From the NCBI GenBank assembly GCA_002419285.1, contig DIFU01000032.1, forward strand, positions 4,351 through 16,778: a stretch of 12,428 nt of DNA. The letters are read 5' to 3'. The position numbers and the translations under genes are program-made. Below, piece after piece: positions 1-7,094 of this stretch. Every line of letters starts with the position of its first letter. Positions within the stretch are counted from its first letter, which is position 1. Below the pieces are notes generated by a model. That model was not told where the DNA came from, made no database searches, and saw only the letters and a list, made by a program, of their open reading frames with translations. The DNA is from Prolixibacteraceae bacterium UBA5740. Lineage in GTDB: Bacteria; Bacteroidota; Bacteroidia; Bacteroidales; Prolixibacteraceae.

Positions 1-2
1 GT

Positions 3-10
3 TATATTTG
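3..10 (+). promoter_or_regulatory. Candidate -7 box for tatC-lptB
   Basis: The bases TATATTTG match the Bacteroidota -7 consensus TAnnTTTG exactly and end 30 bp before the tatC ATG. The matching -33 element would lie outside the window, so only half of the promoter can be judged. Confidence 0.4.
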
Positions 11-40
11 TGGAGTTTTTAAAAAATAGAGCCTGATTTT

Positions 41-871
41 ATGAGTGATAAAGAGAAGACTGGCAAAAAACAAGGGGAAATGTCCTTTCTTGACCATCTG
101 GAAGAGTTGCGCTGGCACTTGATCCGTTCGGTTTTGGCCGTAATGGTGATGGCGGTGTTGGCTTTTGTCTTTCAGGATTTTATTTTTACTGAAATTATAT
201 TCAAACCCAAGAACCCTGATTTTTGGACCAACCGCATGTTTTCACTGATGGCCGACTTTATTGGAACAGATGCCTTAAGGATAAACCAGAATGACCTTCA
301 GCTGATCAGCATAAAGATGGCTGGACAGTTTCTGACTTCAATCTGGGCTGCCATTATTCTTGGATTTATAACGGCTTCTCCGGTTGTTTTTTTTGAATTC
401 TGGCTGTTTGTCAAGCCGGCTCTTTATGAAACTGAAAAGAAATATGCTTCGGGCGCTGTCTTTTTTACCACTATCTTATTTGGGCTCGGCGTATTGTTTG
501 GTTATTACTTGATTGTACCCCTTTCAATTCATTTTTTGGCATCCTACAGCATAAGTGGTGAAGTTGTCAACCAGATCAACATCAACTCTTACATAAGTAC
601 GGTGGCCAGTATCTCTCTGGCTTCCGGTGTCGTTTTTCTGCTTCCCATCTTTGTGTTTTTCCTCAGTAGGGTTGGATTACTGACCCCTGCCTTCATGAAA
701 AAATACAGGAGGCATGCCTATGTTTTGATGCTCCTGCTTTCGGCGATCATTACACCACCTGACATTTTCAGCCAGGTAATGGTATCCATCCCTTTGGTAT
801 TCCTCTATGAGATAGGTATATTTATTTCGAAGCGGGTCGAAAAGAAAAGGGCCAAGGAGCTGGATGACTGA
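41..871 (+). CDS. tatC: Sec-independent protein translocase TatC
   Basis: TatC is the inner-membrane receptor that binds twin-arginine signal peptides and, with TatA/B, exports folded proteins. The 276-residue product begins with a charged cytoplasmic tail followed by the signature HLEELRWHL (about residues 19-27). About six hydrophobic segments follow, beginning near 29-46, 98-117, 137-160, 186-209, 226-240 and 245-262. Family blocks are clear: FEFWLFVKPALY at 118-129 and TPPDIFSQ at 238-245. The first periplasmic region (about 50-95) is longer than in E. coli TatC, which I believe is usual in this phylum. The ATG at 41 gives the expected N-terminus. lptB starts about 20 bp after its stop, so the two are probably one transcript. 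No tatA/tatB is in the window. A probable Tat substrate is encoded at 10505-11389. Confidence 0.96.
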   Translation: MSDKEKTGKKQGEMSFLDHLEELRWHLIRSVLAVMVMAVLAFVFQDFIFTEIIFKPKNPDFWTNRMFSLMADFIGTDALRINQNDLQLISIKMAGQFLTSIWAAIILGFITASPVVFFEFWLFVKPALYETEKKYASGAVFFTTILFGLGVLFGYYLIVPLSIHFLASYSISGEVVNQININSYISTVASISLASGVVFLLPIFVFFLSRVGLLTPAFMKKYRRHAYVLMLLLSAIITPPDIFSQVMVSIPLVFLYEIGIFISKRVEKKRAKELDD

Positions 872-890
872 TCCATTTGAACCTGATTGT

Positions 891-1613
891 ATGTTGTTAA
901 GAGCAGAAAATATTGTCAAAAAATATAAGAAGCGCACCGTAGTCAAGGGGGTAAGCTTCGAAGTCCGTCAGGGCGAAATTGTGGGCTTACTGGGCCCCAA
1001 TGGTGCCGGTAAAACAACTTCTTTTTACATGATTGTCGGGTTGATCAAGCCATTGTCGGGTAGCATTTTTATTGAGGATGAGGATATTACTTCTCTTCCC
1101 GTTTATAAAAGAGCCCAAAGGGGTATTGGTTACCTGGCTCAGGAAGCTTCGGTATTCCGAAAGCTGAGTATTGAGGATAATATCAGGGCTGTACTCGAAA
1201 TGACAACCTATACCAAGGAATATCAGTATGAGAAACTGGAGTCACTGCTTTCTGAATTTGGCCTGCAGCATATCAGAAAAAGTATGGGTTACCAGCTGTC
1301 GGGAGGAGAGAGACGCCGGACTGAAATTGCCCGAGCCCTGGCTATTGATCCCAAATTTATACTTCTCGATGAACCCTTTGCAGGAGTCGACCCGATCGCA
1401 GTTGAAGATATCCAGAACATTGTGATCAAATTGAAGGAAAAGAATATCGGAGTGTTGATCACCGACCACAACGTACATGAAACCCTATCAATCACTGATC
1501 GTTCGTATCTTCTTTTTGAGGGGAGTATCCTTAAATATGGAACCGCTGAGGATCTGGCGAATGATGAAATCGTCAGAAAGGTATATCTCGGGCAGAATTT
1601 CACGTTACGGTAA
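891..1613 (+). CDS. lptB: LPS export ABC transporter ATP-binding protein LptB
   Basis: LptB is the ATPase of the LptB2FG complex, which extracts lipopolysaccharide from the inner membrane and drives it along the Lpt bridge. From the ATG at 891 the product is 240 residues. It has Walker A GPNGAGKT (35-42), Q-loop Gln84 in YLAQE, signature LSGGE (136-140), Walker B ILLDEP (157-162) and the switch His193 in TDH. The opening MLLRAENIVKKY matches how LptB proteins normally begin, which favours 891. An alternative ATG at 864 overlaps the tatC stop and has an AAGGAG 4 bp upstream, adding nine residues (MTDPFEPDC) that look unlike the family. The stretches FYMIVGL and the conserved tail without extra domains separate LptB from LivF-type ATPases. 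lptF/G/C/A are not nearby. Confidence 0.93.
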   Translation: MLLRAENIVKKYKKRTVVKGVSFEVRQGEIVGLLGPNGAGKTTSFYMIVGLIKPLSGSIFIEDEDITSLPVYKRAQRGIGYLAQEASVFRKLSIEDNIRAVLEMTTYTKEYQYEKLESLLSEFGLQHIRKSMGYQLSGGERRRTEIARALAIDPKFILLDEPFAGVDPIAVEDIQNIVIKLKEKNIGVLITDHNVHETLSITDRSYLLFEGSILKYGTAEDLANDEIVRKVYLGQNFTLR

Positions 1614-1616
1614 GTG

Positions 1617-1647
1617 GACTAATCATCAGATTTTTTGGCAATTAGTC
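1617..1647 (+). repeat. Inverted repeat after lptB
   Basis: GACTAAT (1617-1623) and ATTAGTC (1641-1647) are perfect 7-bp complementary arms around a 17-base loop that contains six Ts. It begins four bases after the lptB stop. It is not a standard intrinsic terminator, because the T-run is in the loop and not after the stem. It could protect the 3' end of the lptB transcript or be chance. Confidence 0.4.
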
Positions 1648-1652
1648 GTTCA

Positions 1653-1682
1653 GGTAGTTTTAAAATTAAAATTTTAACTACC
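1653..1682 (+). repeat. 30-bp hairpin overlapping tRNA promoter
   Basis: GGTAGTT (1653-1659) pairs with AACTACC (1676-1682). After a TT bulge, AAAAT (1662-1666) pairs with ATTTT (1671-1675) around a TAAA loop. Together this gives 12 paired bases. The right arm includes the TACC that begins the candidate -7 box of the tRNA gene. It could end lptB transcripts, although no T-run follows, or act at the DNA level on the tRNA promoter. Confidence 0.5.
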
Positions 1683-1686
1683 TTTG
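1679..1686 (+). promoter_or_regulatory. Candidate -7 box for tRNA-Leu
   Basis: TACCTTTG matches TAnnTTTG and sits 11 bp before the tRNA 5' end, placing transcription start near 1689-1690 and leaving a leader of about 8 bases. I see no TTG at the usual -33 distance (near 1656), so the upstream half is weak. Confidence 0.45.
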
Positions 1687-1697
1687 CGCCGCAAATT

Positions 1698-1779
1698 GCG
1701 GACGTGGCGGAATTGGTAGACGTGCCAGACTTAGGATCTGGTGCCTTACGGCGTGGGGGTTCGAGTCCCTTCGTCCGCA
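1698..1779 (+). tRNA. tRNA-Leu (anticodon UAG)
   Basis: This is a complete class II tRNA. The acceptor stem GCGGACG (1698-1704) pairs with CGTCCGC (1772-1778), with discriminator A at 1779 and no encoded CCA. The anticodon stem CCAGA/TCTGG (1725-1729/1737-1741) holds loop CTTAGGA, with anticodon TAG at 1732-1734 reading CUA and other CUN leucine codons. The long variable arm GCC-TTAC-GGC (1743-1752) is the leucine/serine class mark. The T arm, with loop TTCGAGT (1760-1766), closes with two G-T pairs. It lies alone between lptB and tig, with its own candidate promoter and terminator. Confidence 0.97.
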
Positions 1780-1780
1780 C

Positions 1781-1830
1781 AAAAAACCGGCAACCAGCCT
1801 GTAGCTTCAGGATAAGGTGGCCGTTTTTTT
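1781..1830 (+). terminator. Intrinsic terminator of tRNA-Leu
   Basis: An A-tract followed by CGGC and ACC (1788-1795) pairs with GGT and GCCG followed by seven Ts (1816-1830). The outer stem has two mismatches. A small inner hairpin, CCTG-TAGCTT-CAGG (1798-1811), closes the loop. It begins just after the tRNA discriminator base, so it separates the tRNA from tig. Confidence 0.8.
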
Positions 1831-1864
1831 AATTTATTGTAACAGAAAGTTTTAAAGGCAAAAT

Positions 1865-3211
1865 ATGAAAATTAACAGGGAAAACACTGACAATGGAACT
1901 GCCATCATCAAAGTTCTTATCGACAAGAATGATTATGAGAAAAATGTGGCAGACAAGCTTCGTGAATATCGTCAAAAGGTAGCCCTTCCGGGGTTCCGTC
2001 CGGGGAAGGTTCCTGCTGGGGTCATCCAGAAGAGATACGGCAAAGCTCTCCTCGCTGAGGAAGTAAACCAGCTGCTTTCACAAAATCTGATCAATTACCT
2101 GAGGGATGAGAAAATCAATATTATTGGTGATCCTCTTCCGAATAATGAACTCCAGCAGCCTATTGATTTTGACAAACAGGAAGAATTTGAGTTCGTGTTT
2201 GATATAGCCCTGACACCTGAGTTCAATTTGAACCTGGATAAATCTCAATCAGTTGATTATTATCGAATTAAAGTAGATGAACAACTGATCGATGAAAATA
2301 TTGAACAGATTCTGATGCAATATGGAACAACTCAGGATGTTGAGGTTGTTTCGGAAATATCCTATATGAGGATTGATTTCCGCGAACTGGATGCAGAAGG
2401 AAATGAAAGGGAAGATGGCATTGTGGCTGAGAACGTCCTGGTAGCATACGACCGTGTAAAAGATGAGGAGGTTAAAAAAGAGCTTATCGGGAAAAAGCCG
2501 GAGGAATCTTTTGTTATTGATGCTGTTACTGCTTTTGGCGACCGTCATGAGGTCGGGCATATGCTCAACATCAGCCATGAAGCTGCCGAAGAATTGAACA
2601 GCAGGTTCAACTGTACCCTAAAATCAATCCAGGATTTTGTAAAGGGTGAGTTGAATGAAGATCTCTATAAAAAGCTTTTCGGTGAAGAAACTGAGGTCAC
2701 CACGGTGGAACAATTCAGGGATAAGGTGGCTGAAAATATCAGCATCAGTCTTGAAAACTCCTCAAAGCAGCAGTTTGAAGTCGATGCCCGAAAGAGTTTG
2801 GTTTCTGCCGTCCCTATGAATTTGCCCGAGGCTTTCCTGAAACGCTGGCTCAAGGAGACAAACAAGGACCTGACCGACGAAAAGATTGAGGAGGATTTCG
2901 AAGATTTCACTGAAGACCTTCGCTGGCAGTTGATTAAGAACAACATCATCAACGAGAACAAAATCGAGGTCACCGAAGATGAAACCCTTCAGATGGCTAA
3001 AAATATTGCCCTTTCTCAATTCCAGCAATATGGCATTTACCAGATTGCTGATGAACACCTCGATTCTTATGCCCATAGAATCATGGAGAAAGAGGATGAC
3101 AGGGAACGGATTGTTCGGCGGGTTTTCGAAATCAAGGTATTCGACCTGGTGAAAGAGAAAGTACAGCTGAATGAAAAGGAAGTGACAACCGAAGAATTCA
3201 AAGCACTGTAA
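1865..3211 (+). CDS. tig: Trigger factor, ribosome-bound chaperone
   Basis: Trigger factor docks at the ribosome exit tunnel and shields nascent chains. The 448-residue length is normal for the family. The N-terminal ribosome-binding domain (about 1-115) carries the signature GFRPGKVP at 43-50, equivalent to GFRKGKVP in E. coli. Residues about 165-255 sit where the FKBP-type peptidyl-prolyl isomerase domain belongs, with a recognisable start (YMRIDFRELDAEGNE). The IPGFE-type active-site segment is not visible, so isomerase activity is doubtful. Residues about 260-448 form the helical chaperone arms, with many charged residues. ATG 1865 is preceded only by a weak AAAGG. Neighbours clpP and clpX are the usual partners downstream. 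A hairpin plus T-run after the stop suggests it forms its own transcription unit. Confidence 0.95.
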   Translation: MKINRENTDNGTAIIKVLIDKNDYEKNVADKLREYRQKVALPGFRPGKVPAGVIQKRYGKALLAEEVNQLLSQNLINYLRDEKINIIGDPLPNNELQQPIDFDKQEEFEFVFDIALTPEFNLNLDKSQSVDYYRIKVDEQLIDENIEQILMQYGTTQDVEVVSEISYMRIDFRELDAEGNEREDGIVAENVLVAYDRVKDEEVKKELIGKKPEESFVIDAVTAFGDRHEVGHMLNISHEAAEELNSRFNCTLKSIQDFVKGELNEDLYKKLFGEETEVTTVEQFRDKVAENISISLENSSKQQFEVDARKSLVSAVPMNLPEAFLKRWLKETNKDLTDEKIEEDFEDFTEDLRWQLIKNNIINENKIEVTEDETLQMAKNIALSQFQQYGIYQIADEHLDSYAHRIMEKEDDRERIVRRVFEIKVFDLVKEKVQLNEKEVTTEEFKAL

Positions 3212-3223
3212 TAAGATATGCAT

Positions 3224-3257
3224 GCAACAGTCCGTAAAATAGCTGCTGCTTTTTTTT
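3224..3257 (+). terminator. tig: Probable intrinsic terminator of tig
   Basis: GCAACAG (3224-3230) pairs with CTGCTGC (3243-3249) in six of seven positions (one A-C mismatch) around a 12-base loop. Eight Ts follow immediately (3250-3257). The last T is also the first base of the candidate clpP -7 box. Confidence 0.6.
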
Positions 3258-3264
3258 AACTTTG
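3257..3264 (+). promoter_or_regulatory. Candidate -7 box for clpPX
   Basis: TAACTTTG is an exact TAnnTTTG match, placing transcription start near 3267 and giving a leader of about 60 bases before the clpP ATG. There is no TTG at the usual -33 position. A second near-match at 3298-3305 (TTACTTTG) has TA one base out of register. Confidence 0.45.
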
Positions 3265-3273
3265 CATGTTTTC

Positions 3274-3294
3274 AACCCTCATGGGTTCATTTTT
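3274..3294 (+). repeat. Hairpin at 5' end of clpP leader
   Basis: AACCC (3274-3278) and GGGTT (3283-3287) flank a TCAT loop, followed by CA and five Ts. If transcription starts near 3267, this hairpin lies within a few bases of the mRNA 5' end and could stabilise it. A weak back-up terminator for tig is the other reading. Confidence 0.4.
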
Positions 3295-3313
3295 AAGTTA
3301 CTTTGTTAAAATC

Positions 3314-3319
3314 AGGAGG
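3314..3319 (+). promoter_or_regulatory. clpP: Strong ribosome binding site deciding clpP start
   Basis: AGGAGG lies 7 bases before the ATG at 3327. It is the best Shine-Dalgarno match in front of a start codon in the window, where most genes have none. It picks ATG 3327 over the upstream in-frame TTG at 3303. Confidence 0.8.
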
Positions 3320-3326
3320 AAAATAT

Positions 3327-4004
3327 ATGAACTGGGATAATGAATTCAAAAAGTATGCAACCAAACATGCCGGCATAAGCAGTATGACCATGCATGGCTA
3401 TACTTCATTGCACGATTATTACATCTCACCTACCATCATTGAGGAAAGACAGCTGAATGTGGCTTCTATGGATGTGTTCTCGAGGTTGATGATGGACCGT
3501 ATCATCTTTCTGGGAGTTCCAATTGATGATACCGTTGCCAATATTATCCAGGCACAGTTACTATTCCTCGAATCGACAGATCCCTCAAAGGATATTCAGG
3601 TGTACTTCAATACTCCTGGTGGTTCAGTGCATGCCGGACTGGGCATTTACGATACCATGCAGTACATTACGGCCAATGTGGCAACCATCTGTACCGGCAT
3701 GGCAGCTTCCATGGGAGCTATCCTGCTGACTGCAGGCGCAAAGGGCAAGCGTTCGGCCCTCAAACATTCAAGGATCATGATTCATCAACCGATGGGAGGT
3801 GCCTCCGGACAGGCTTCTGATATTGAAATCACTGCCCGCGAAATCATGAAGATTAAAAATGAATTATATAAGATTTTAGCTGATCATACCGGCAAGTCGA
3901 TCGAGCAGGTCGAGAAGGATGCAGACAGGGATTACTGGATGACATCAGAGGAAGCCGTTGAGTATGGAATGATTGACGAGATTTTGTTTAGAGAGAAAAA
4001 ATAA
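3327..4004 (+). CDS. clpP: ATP-dependent Clp protease proteolytic subunit ClpP
   Basis: ClpP forms the double-ring serine peptidase chamber that degrades proteins fed in by ClpX. The 225-residue product has the catalytic triad Ser128 (GMAASMG), His153 (MIHQP) and Asp202 (DRDYW). The usual ClpP blocks are present, including FNTPGGSVHAGLGIYDTMQ from residue 94. About 35 residues precede the conserved ISPTIIEERQ, longer than the E. coli propeptide; part of this is probably removed by self-cleavage. This extension is common in Bacteroidota ClpP. The ATG at 3327 is chosen because AGGAGG precedes it; a TTG at 3303 would add eight residues. Its stop overlaps the clpX start (TAATG), so translation is probably coupled and the subunits made together. 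Confidence 0.97.
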   Translation: MNWDNEFKKYATKHAGISSMTMHGYTSLHDYYISPTIIEERQLNVASMDVFSRLMMDRIIFLGVPIDDTVANIIQAQLLFLESTDPSKDIQVYFNTPGGSVHAGLGIYDTMQYITANVATICTGMAASMGAILLTAGAKGKRSALKHSRIMIHQPMGGASGQASDIEITAREIMKIKNELYKILADHTGKSIEQVEKDADRDYWMTSEEAVEYGMIDEILFREKK

Positions 4005-5233
4005 TGAGTAATACGAAGGGAAAATCCGACAAGTGTTCATTCTGTGGGCGTGAAAAGAAAGATGTAAATCTCTTGATTGCCGGCATTGAAGGCCATATAT
4101 GTGATCGATGTGCCGAACAGGCACATTCAATCATACTCGAGGAAATGAAAAAGGATTCGGCTTTCGAACTTGATGGGATGAAACTGATGAAACCACTCGA
4201 AATCAAGGAATTTCTCGATCAGTATGTCATCGGTCAGGATCAGGCCAAGAAGATCCTGGCTGTTTATAACCATTATAAAAGACTTACGCAGAGAGTCAAC
4301 GATGATGAGACTGAAATCGAAAAATCCAATATTATTCTCGTTGGGGAAACAGGTACCGGGAAAACCCTTCTTGCCCGGACAATAGCCCGAATGTTGCATG
4401 TTCCCTTTACTATTGTTGATGCAACGGTGCTTACCGAGGCCGGATATGTGGGTGAGGATATTGAAAGTTTGTTGACCCGTCTTCTTCAGGTAGCCGATTA
4501 TAATGTTGAAGCAGCCGAGCGAGGTATCGTTTTCATTGATGAAATTGATAAGATTGCCCGGAAAGGAGATAACCCATCAATTACAAGAGACGTGTCGGGC
4601 GAAGGGGTACAGCAGGGGCTCTTGAAACTTCTTGAGGGTTCAGTGGTTAATGTTCCCCCGCAAGGCGGGCGAAAACACCCTGAACAAAAGCTGATACCGG
4701 TCAATACCAAAAACATCCTGTTCGTTTGTGGGGGAGCATTTGAAGGAATCGAGCGAAAAATAGCGCAGCGCCTGAACACCAAGGTGATCGGTTATGGAGC
4801 CGCCAAAGATGGTGACAGAATTGACCGTGAGAACTTGCTTCAGTATATTTCACCCCAGGATTTGCGATCTTTCGGCATGATTCCTGAAATCATCGGCCGT
4901 TTGCCTGTGTTGGCTCATCTCGACCCGCTCGACCGTGATACCCTAAGAAGGATTCTTACCGAGCCCAAGAACTCAATTATCAAACAGTATGAGAAATTGT
5001 TTGAGCTTGACGGAATAAAGTTGATTTTTGAGGAAGATGCCCTCGAATTCATTGTTGATAAGGCCGTTGAATTTAAGCTTGGCGCCAGGGGCTTACGGTC
5101 AATCTGCGAAAATATCATGATCGATGCCATGTTCCATTCACCAACTGAGCAGTTGAAGGAACTGACAATAACCCTGGAGTATGCTCGTGAAAAACTTGAC
5201 AGGTCAAGTCTGAACCGGCTGAAAGCCAGTTAA
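4004..5233 (+). CDS. clpX: ATP-dependent Clp protease unfoldase ClpX
   Basis: ClpX is the hexameric AAA+ unfoldase that recognises tagged substrates and threads them into ClpP. The 409-residue product opens with a C4 zinc-binding domain (Cys11, Cys14, Cys33, Cys36). It has Walker A GETGTGKT (114-121), pore loop GYVG (147-150), Walker B with IDEID (178-182), the RKH loop (223-225), the arginine in IGRLP (299) and sensor 2 GARGLR (360-365). The ClpP-docking loop, IGF in E. coli, reads IGY here (262-264). The ATG shares one base with the clpP stop. The 3' end lies 12 bp from the end of the convergent ketoacyl synthase gene, with no clear terminator between. Confidence 0.97.
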   Translation: MSNTKGKSDKCSFCGREKKDVNLLIAGIEGHICDRCAEQAHSIILEEMKKDSAFELDGMKLMKPLEIKEFLDQYVIGQDQAKKILAVYNHYKRLTQRVNDDETEIEKSNIILVGETGTGKTLLARTIARMLHVPFTIVDATVLTEAGYVGEDIESLLTRLLQVADYNVEAAERGIVFIDEIDKIARKGDNPSITRDVSGEGVQQGLLKLLEGSVVNVPPQGGRKHPEQKLIPVNTKNILFVCGGAFEGIERKIAQRLNTKVIGYGAAKDGDRIDRENLLQYISPQDLRSFGMIPEIIGRLPVLAHLDPLDRDTLRRILTEPKNSIIKQYEKLFELDGIKLIFEEDALEFIVDKAVEFKLGARGLRSICENIMIDAMFHSPTEQLKELTITLEYAREKLDRSSLNRLKAS

Positions 5234-5245
5234 CACGAAGTTTCT

Positions 5246-6322
5246 CTAAGGTACCTGATAAACAACCGAATTAATCATCATCCCTGCACCCACTGAGGTG
5301 AAAATGATGACATCGCCACTATTAATGGTATGACCTTCGAGTTTGTTCCTCACAATTAAATCATAAAGAGTCGGAATGGTGGCTGAGGAACTGTTGCCCA
5401 GCTTGTTGATAGTCATGGGCATTACCGTTTCCGGAATATCCTTTATTTTGTAAAGCCTGAAAACTCTTTCCAGGATAGCCTGGTCCATTTTCTCGTTAGC
5501 CTGGTGTATGAGCACTTTTTTAACATCAGTGAGGGTCAGTCCGGCAAGCTGTAGACTCTTTTTTACCACTTTAGGTACGTTGGTGAGTGCGTATACATAG
5601 ACCTTATGCCCCTGCATCCTGATATAGATATCTTTATTTTCTGATTCAGGATTAAGGGTGGTGTCCATGAAAAGGTAATCGGCTTCGAGGGCGTCTGTCT
5701 GCATGGCATGGGAAAGTATGCCCACAGGTTCTTCCGAATGGACTGCTTCCACCACCACAGCGCCTGCACCATCGGCAAAGATCATGGCATCACGGTCAAA
5801 TGGATCTGCAGCCCTGCTGTTCACATCGCTTCCAATGACCAATCCTCTTTGATATTGTCCTGATTTTATATACATGTCTGCAACGATCAATGCCTGAACC
5901 CATCCTGGGCACCCTGCTATGACATCGTGTGCAAACATATGGGGATTCTTCAATCCAAGTTTTTGCTTAACCCGTGATGCCACATAGGGGACAATCGAAG
6001 AACGGCGGTTGTTCTCCGGCAAGTCCCCGAAGTTATGGGCGGCGATGATAAAGTCGAGTGTTTCGGGATCGATACCTGCCGATTCAATGGCATTTCTTGC
6101 TGCATAAGCCCCCAAATCAGATGTCTGGTCTTCAGGATTACACCAACGACGCTCCTCAATATTCGTGATTTCCTTGAATTTATCGATTATTTCCGTGTTG
6201 TCCTTGTCAAAAGGTGCCCTGGTGGCAGGATCAAAGAAAGTGTAATTCAGGAAATGATCGTTGGTAATCATTACTGGAGGAATATAGCTTCCTGATCCGG
6301 TTATGGTTGTATAAATCTTCAC
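5246..6322 (-). CDS. Ketoacyl-ACP synthase III-like enzyme
   Basis: This is a thiolase-fold condensing enzyme of the FabH type, which joins an acyl-CoA to malonyl-ACP to begin a fatty or specialised acyl chain. The 358-residue product has the Cys-His-Asn triad: Cys138 in AGCPGW, His273 in IHQAN and Asn310 in GNSSSA. A glycine-rich ADGAGAVVVE (183-192) and the C-terminal TSVGAGMMI are also family marks. It is longer than E. coli FabH (317 residues), mainly from an insert near residues 22-60. The AGCPGW active-site context fits the family annotated in Bacteroidota as 3-oxoacyl-ACP synthase III; I cannot tell whether it is the main FabH or a specialised paralogue. The start is GTG; the next Met (residue 18) would cut the first strand. 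lpxH ends 14 bp upstream, so the pair is probably one transcript. Confidence 0.85.
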   Translation of the reverse strand: MKIYTTITGSGSYIPPVMITNDHFLNYTFFDPATRAPFDKDNTEIIDKFKEITNIEERRWCNPEDQTSDLGAYAARNAIESAGIDPETLDFIIAAHNFGDLPENNRRSSIVPYVASRVKQKLGLKNPHMFAHDVIAGCPGWVQALIVADMYIKSGQYQRGLVIGSDVNSRAADPFDRDAMIFADGAGAVVVEAVHSEEPVGILSHAMQTDALEADYLFMDTTLNPESENKDIYIRMQGHKVYVYALTNVPKVVKKSLQLAGLTLTDVKKVLIHQANEKMDQAILERVFRLYKIKDIPETVMPMTINKLGNSSSATIPTLYDLIVRNKLEGHTINSGDVIIFTSVGAGMMINSVVYQVP

Positions 6323-6336
6323 AACTGTAGGATTAT

Positions 6337-7089
6337 TTATTCATCTAAAAAAATCTTCAATTCAAAATCTGTTCCGTCAAATACCCCGTAGGAAAATGTT
6401 TTTATCCAGTCTCCCAGCAATATAAACCGTGAACTCTCATTGATGAGAATATTCGCCAATCGATGCCTGTGTCCGAAAACAAAGTAATCGAAGTGTTCTT
6501 TTTCTAAAACAGAGGCTGCATATTGAAACATGCCTTCATTGGTGGCATCAAAACTATCCGTAATCTCTTTTTTACCCAAACGGCTGTTTTTTGACCATTT
6601 CTGAGCAACTGTCACTGCAAAGTTAGGATGAAGTCTGGCATAAAACCACTGTAAAACCCTGCTTTTAAATATTTTTTTCAGAATTTTATAACCTTTGTCG
6701 CCTCGATCTAGTCCATCGCCATGTGCCAGAAAGAATTTTTTACCCAAAAGGTTAAAAGTTTCAGGATCATGATGAACAATGAGTCCTATTTCTGAAGGAA
6801 GGTAATCAAATATCCAGATATCATGATTTCCGGTGAAGAAATGGACAGGTATTCCTTTGTCGGTTATCTCGGCCAGTTTCCCAAGTACACGGATGTGTCC
6901 GCGGGGAACTACCTTCTTGTATTCAAACCAGTAATCGAATATATCACCCATCAGGAAGAGCTCCGATGCATCATGGCTAATCTTGTCAAGCCATCTGACG
7001 AATTTCTTTTCCCTTTCCTGATTGTCTTTGAGGGAGGGTGCTCCTAAGTGCACATCAGAAACGAAATAAATATTTTTTCGATTTTTCAA
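6337..7089 (-). CDS. lpxH: UDP-2,3-diacylglucosamine hydrolase LpxH
   Basis: LpxH cleaves UDP-2,3-diacylglucosamine to lipid X and UMP, the fourth step of lipid A synthesis, at the inner membrane surface. The 250-residue product is a calcineurin-type metallophosphoesterase with all metal-site motifs: DVH (12-14), GDIFD (48-52), GNHD (87-90), AHGD (122-125) and GHRHR (206-210). Length and spacing match LpxH better than general phosphoesterases; the DYWFEY segment after GDIFD is typical. The start is uncertain. The only start codon fitting the N-terminus is a TTG at 7089-7087, with no ribosome site, and it coincides with an exact TAnnTTTG match. No upstream ATG is in frame near the gene. It lies between the lipoprotein gene (73 bp gap) and the ketoacyl synthase (14 bp gap). 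Confidence 0.88.
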   Translation of the reverse strand: MKNRKNIYFVSDVHLGAPSLKDNQEREKKFVRWLDKISHDASELFLMGDIFDYWFEYKKVVPRGHIRVLGKLAEITDKGIPVHFFTGNHDIWIFDYLPSEIGLIVHHDPETFNLLGKKFFLAHGDGLDRGDKGYKILKKIFKSRVLQWFYARLHPNFAVTVAQKWSKNSRLGKKEITDSFDATNEGMFQYAASVLEKEHFDYFVFGHRHRLANILINESSRFILLGDWIKTFSYGVFDGTDFELKIFLDE

Positions 7090-7094
7090 ATATA
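7087..7094 (-). promoter_or_regulatory. TAnnTTTG match overlapping lpxH start
   Basis: The - strand reads TATATTTG here, and its last three bases are the presumed TTG start of lpxH. Either the match is chance, or there is a promoter and the true start is further in (leaderless or a non-standard codon). No TTG is present at the -33 spacing. Confidence 0.2.

Noticed and set aside
1289..1603. 104-codon open frame on the - strand inside lptB
   Set aside because: Antisense to conserved ABC motifs, serine/arginine-rich shadow with no start signal.
1698..1779. tRNA-Leu as an integration site for a mobile element
   Set aside because: No integrase, no direct repeat of the tRNA 3' end and only housekeeping genes around it.
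2762..3223. 153-codon open frame on the - strand inside tig
   Set aside because: It lies fully opposite a well supported trigger factor gene and shows no domain-like sequence; it is a shadow frame.
3298..3305. Second clpP -7 box (TTACTTTG)
   Set aside because: TA is one base out of register with TAnnTTTG, and there is no TTG at -33; 3257-3264 fits better.
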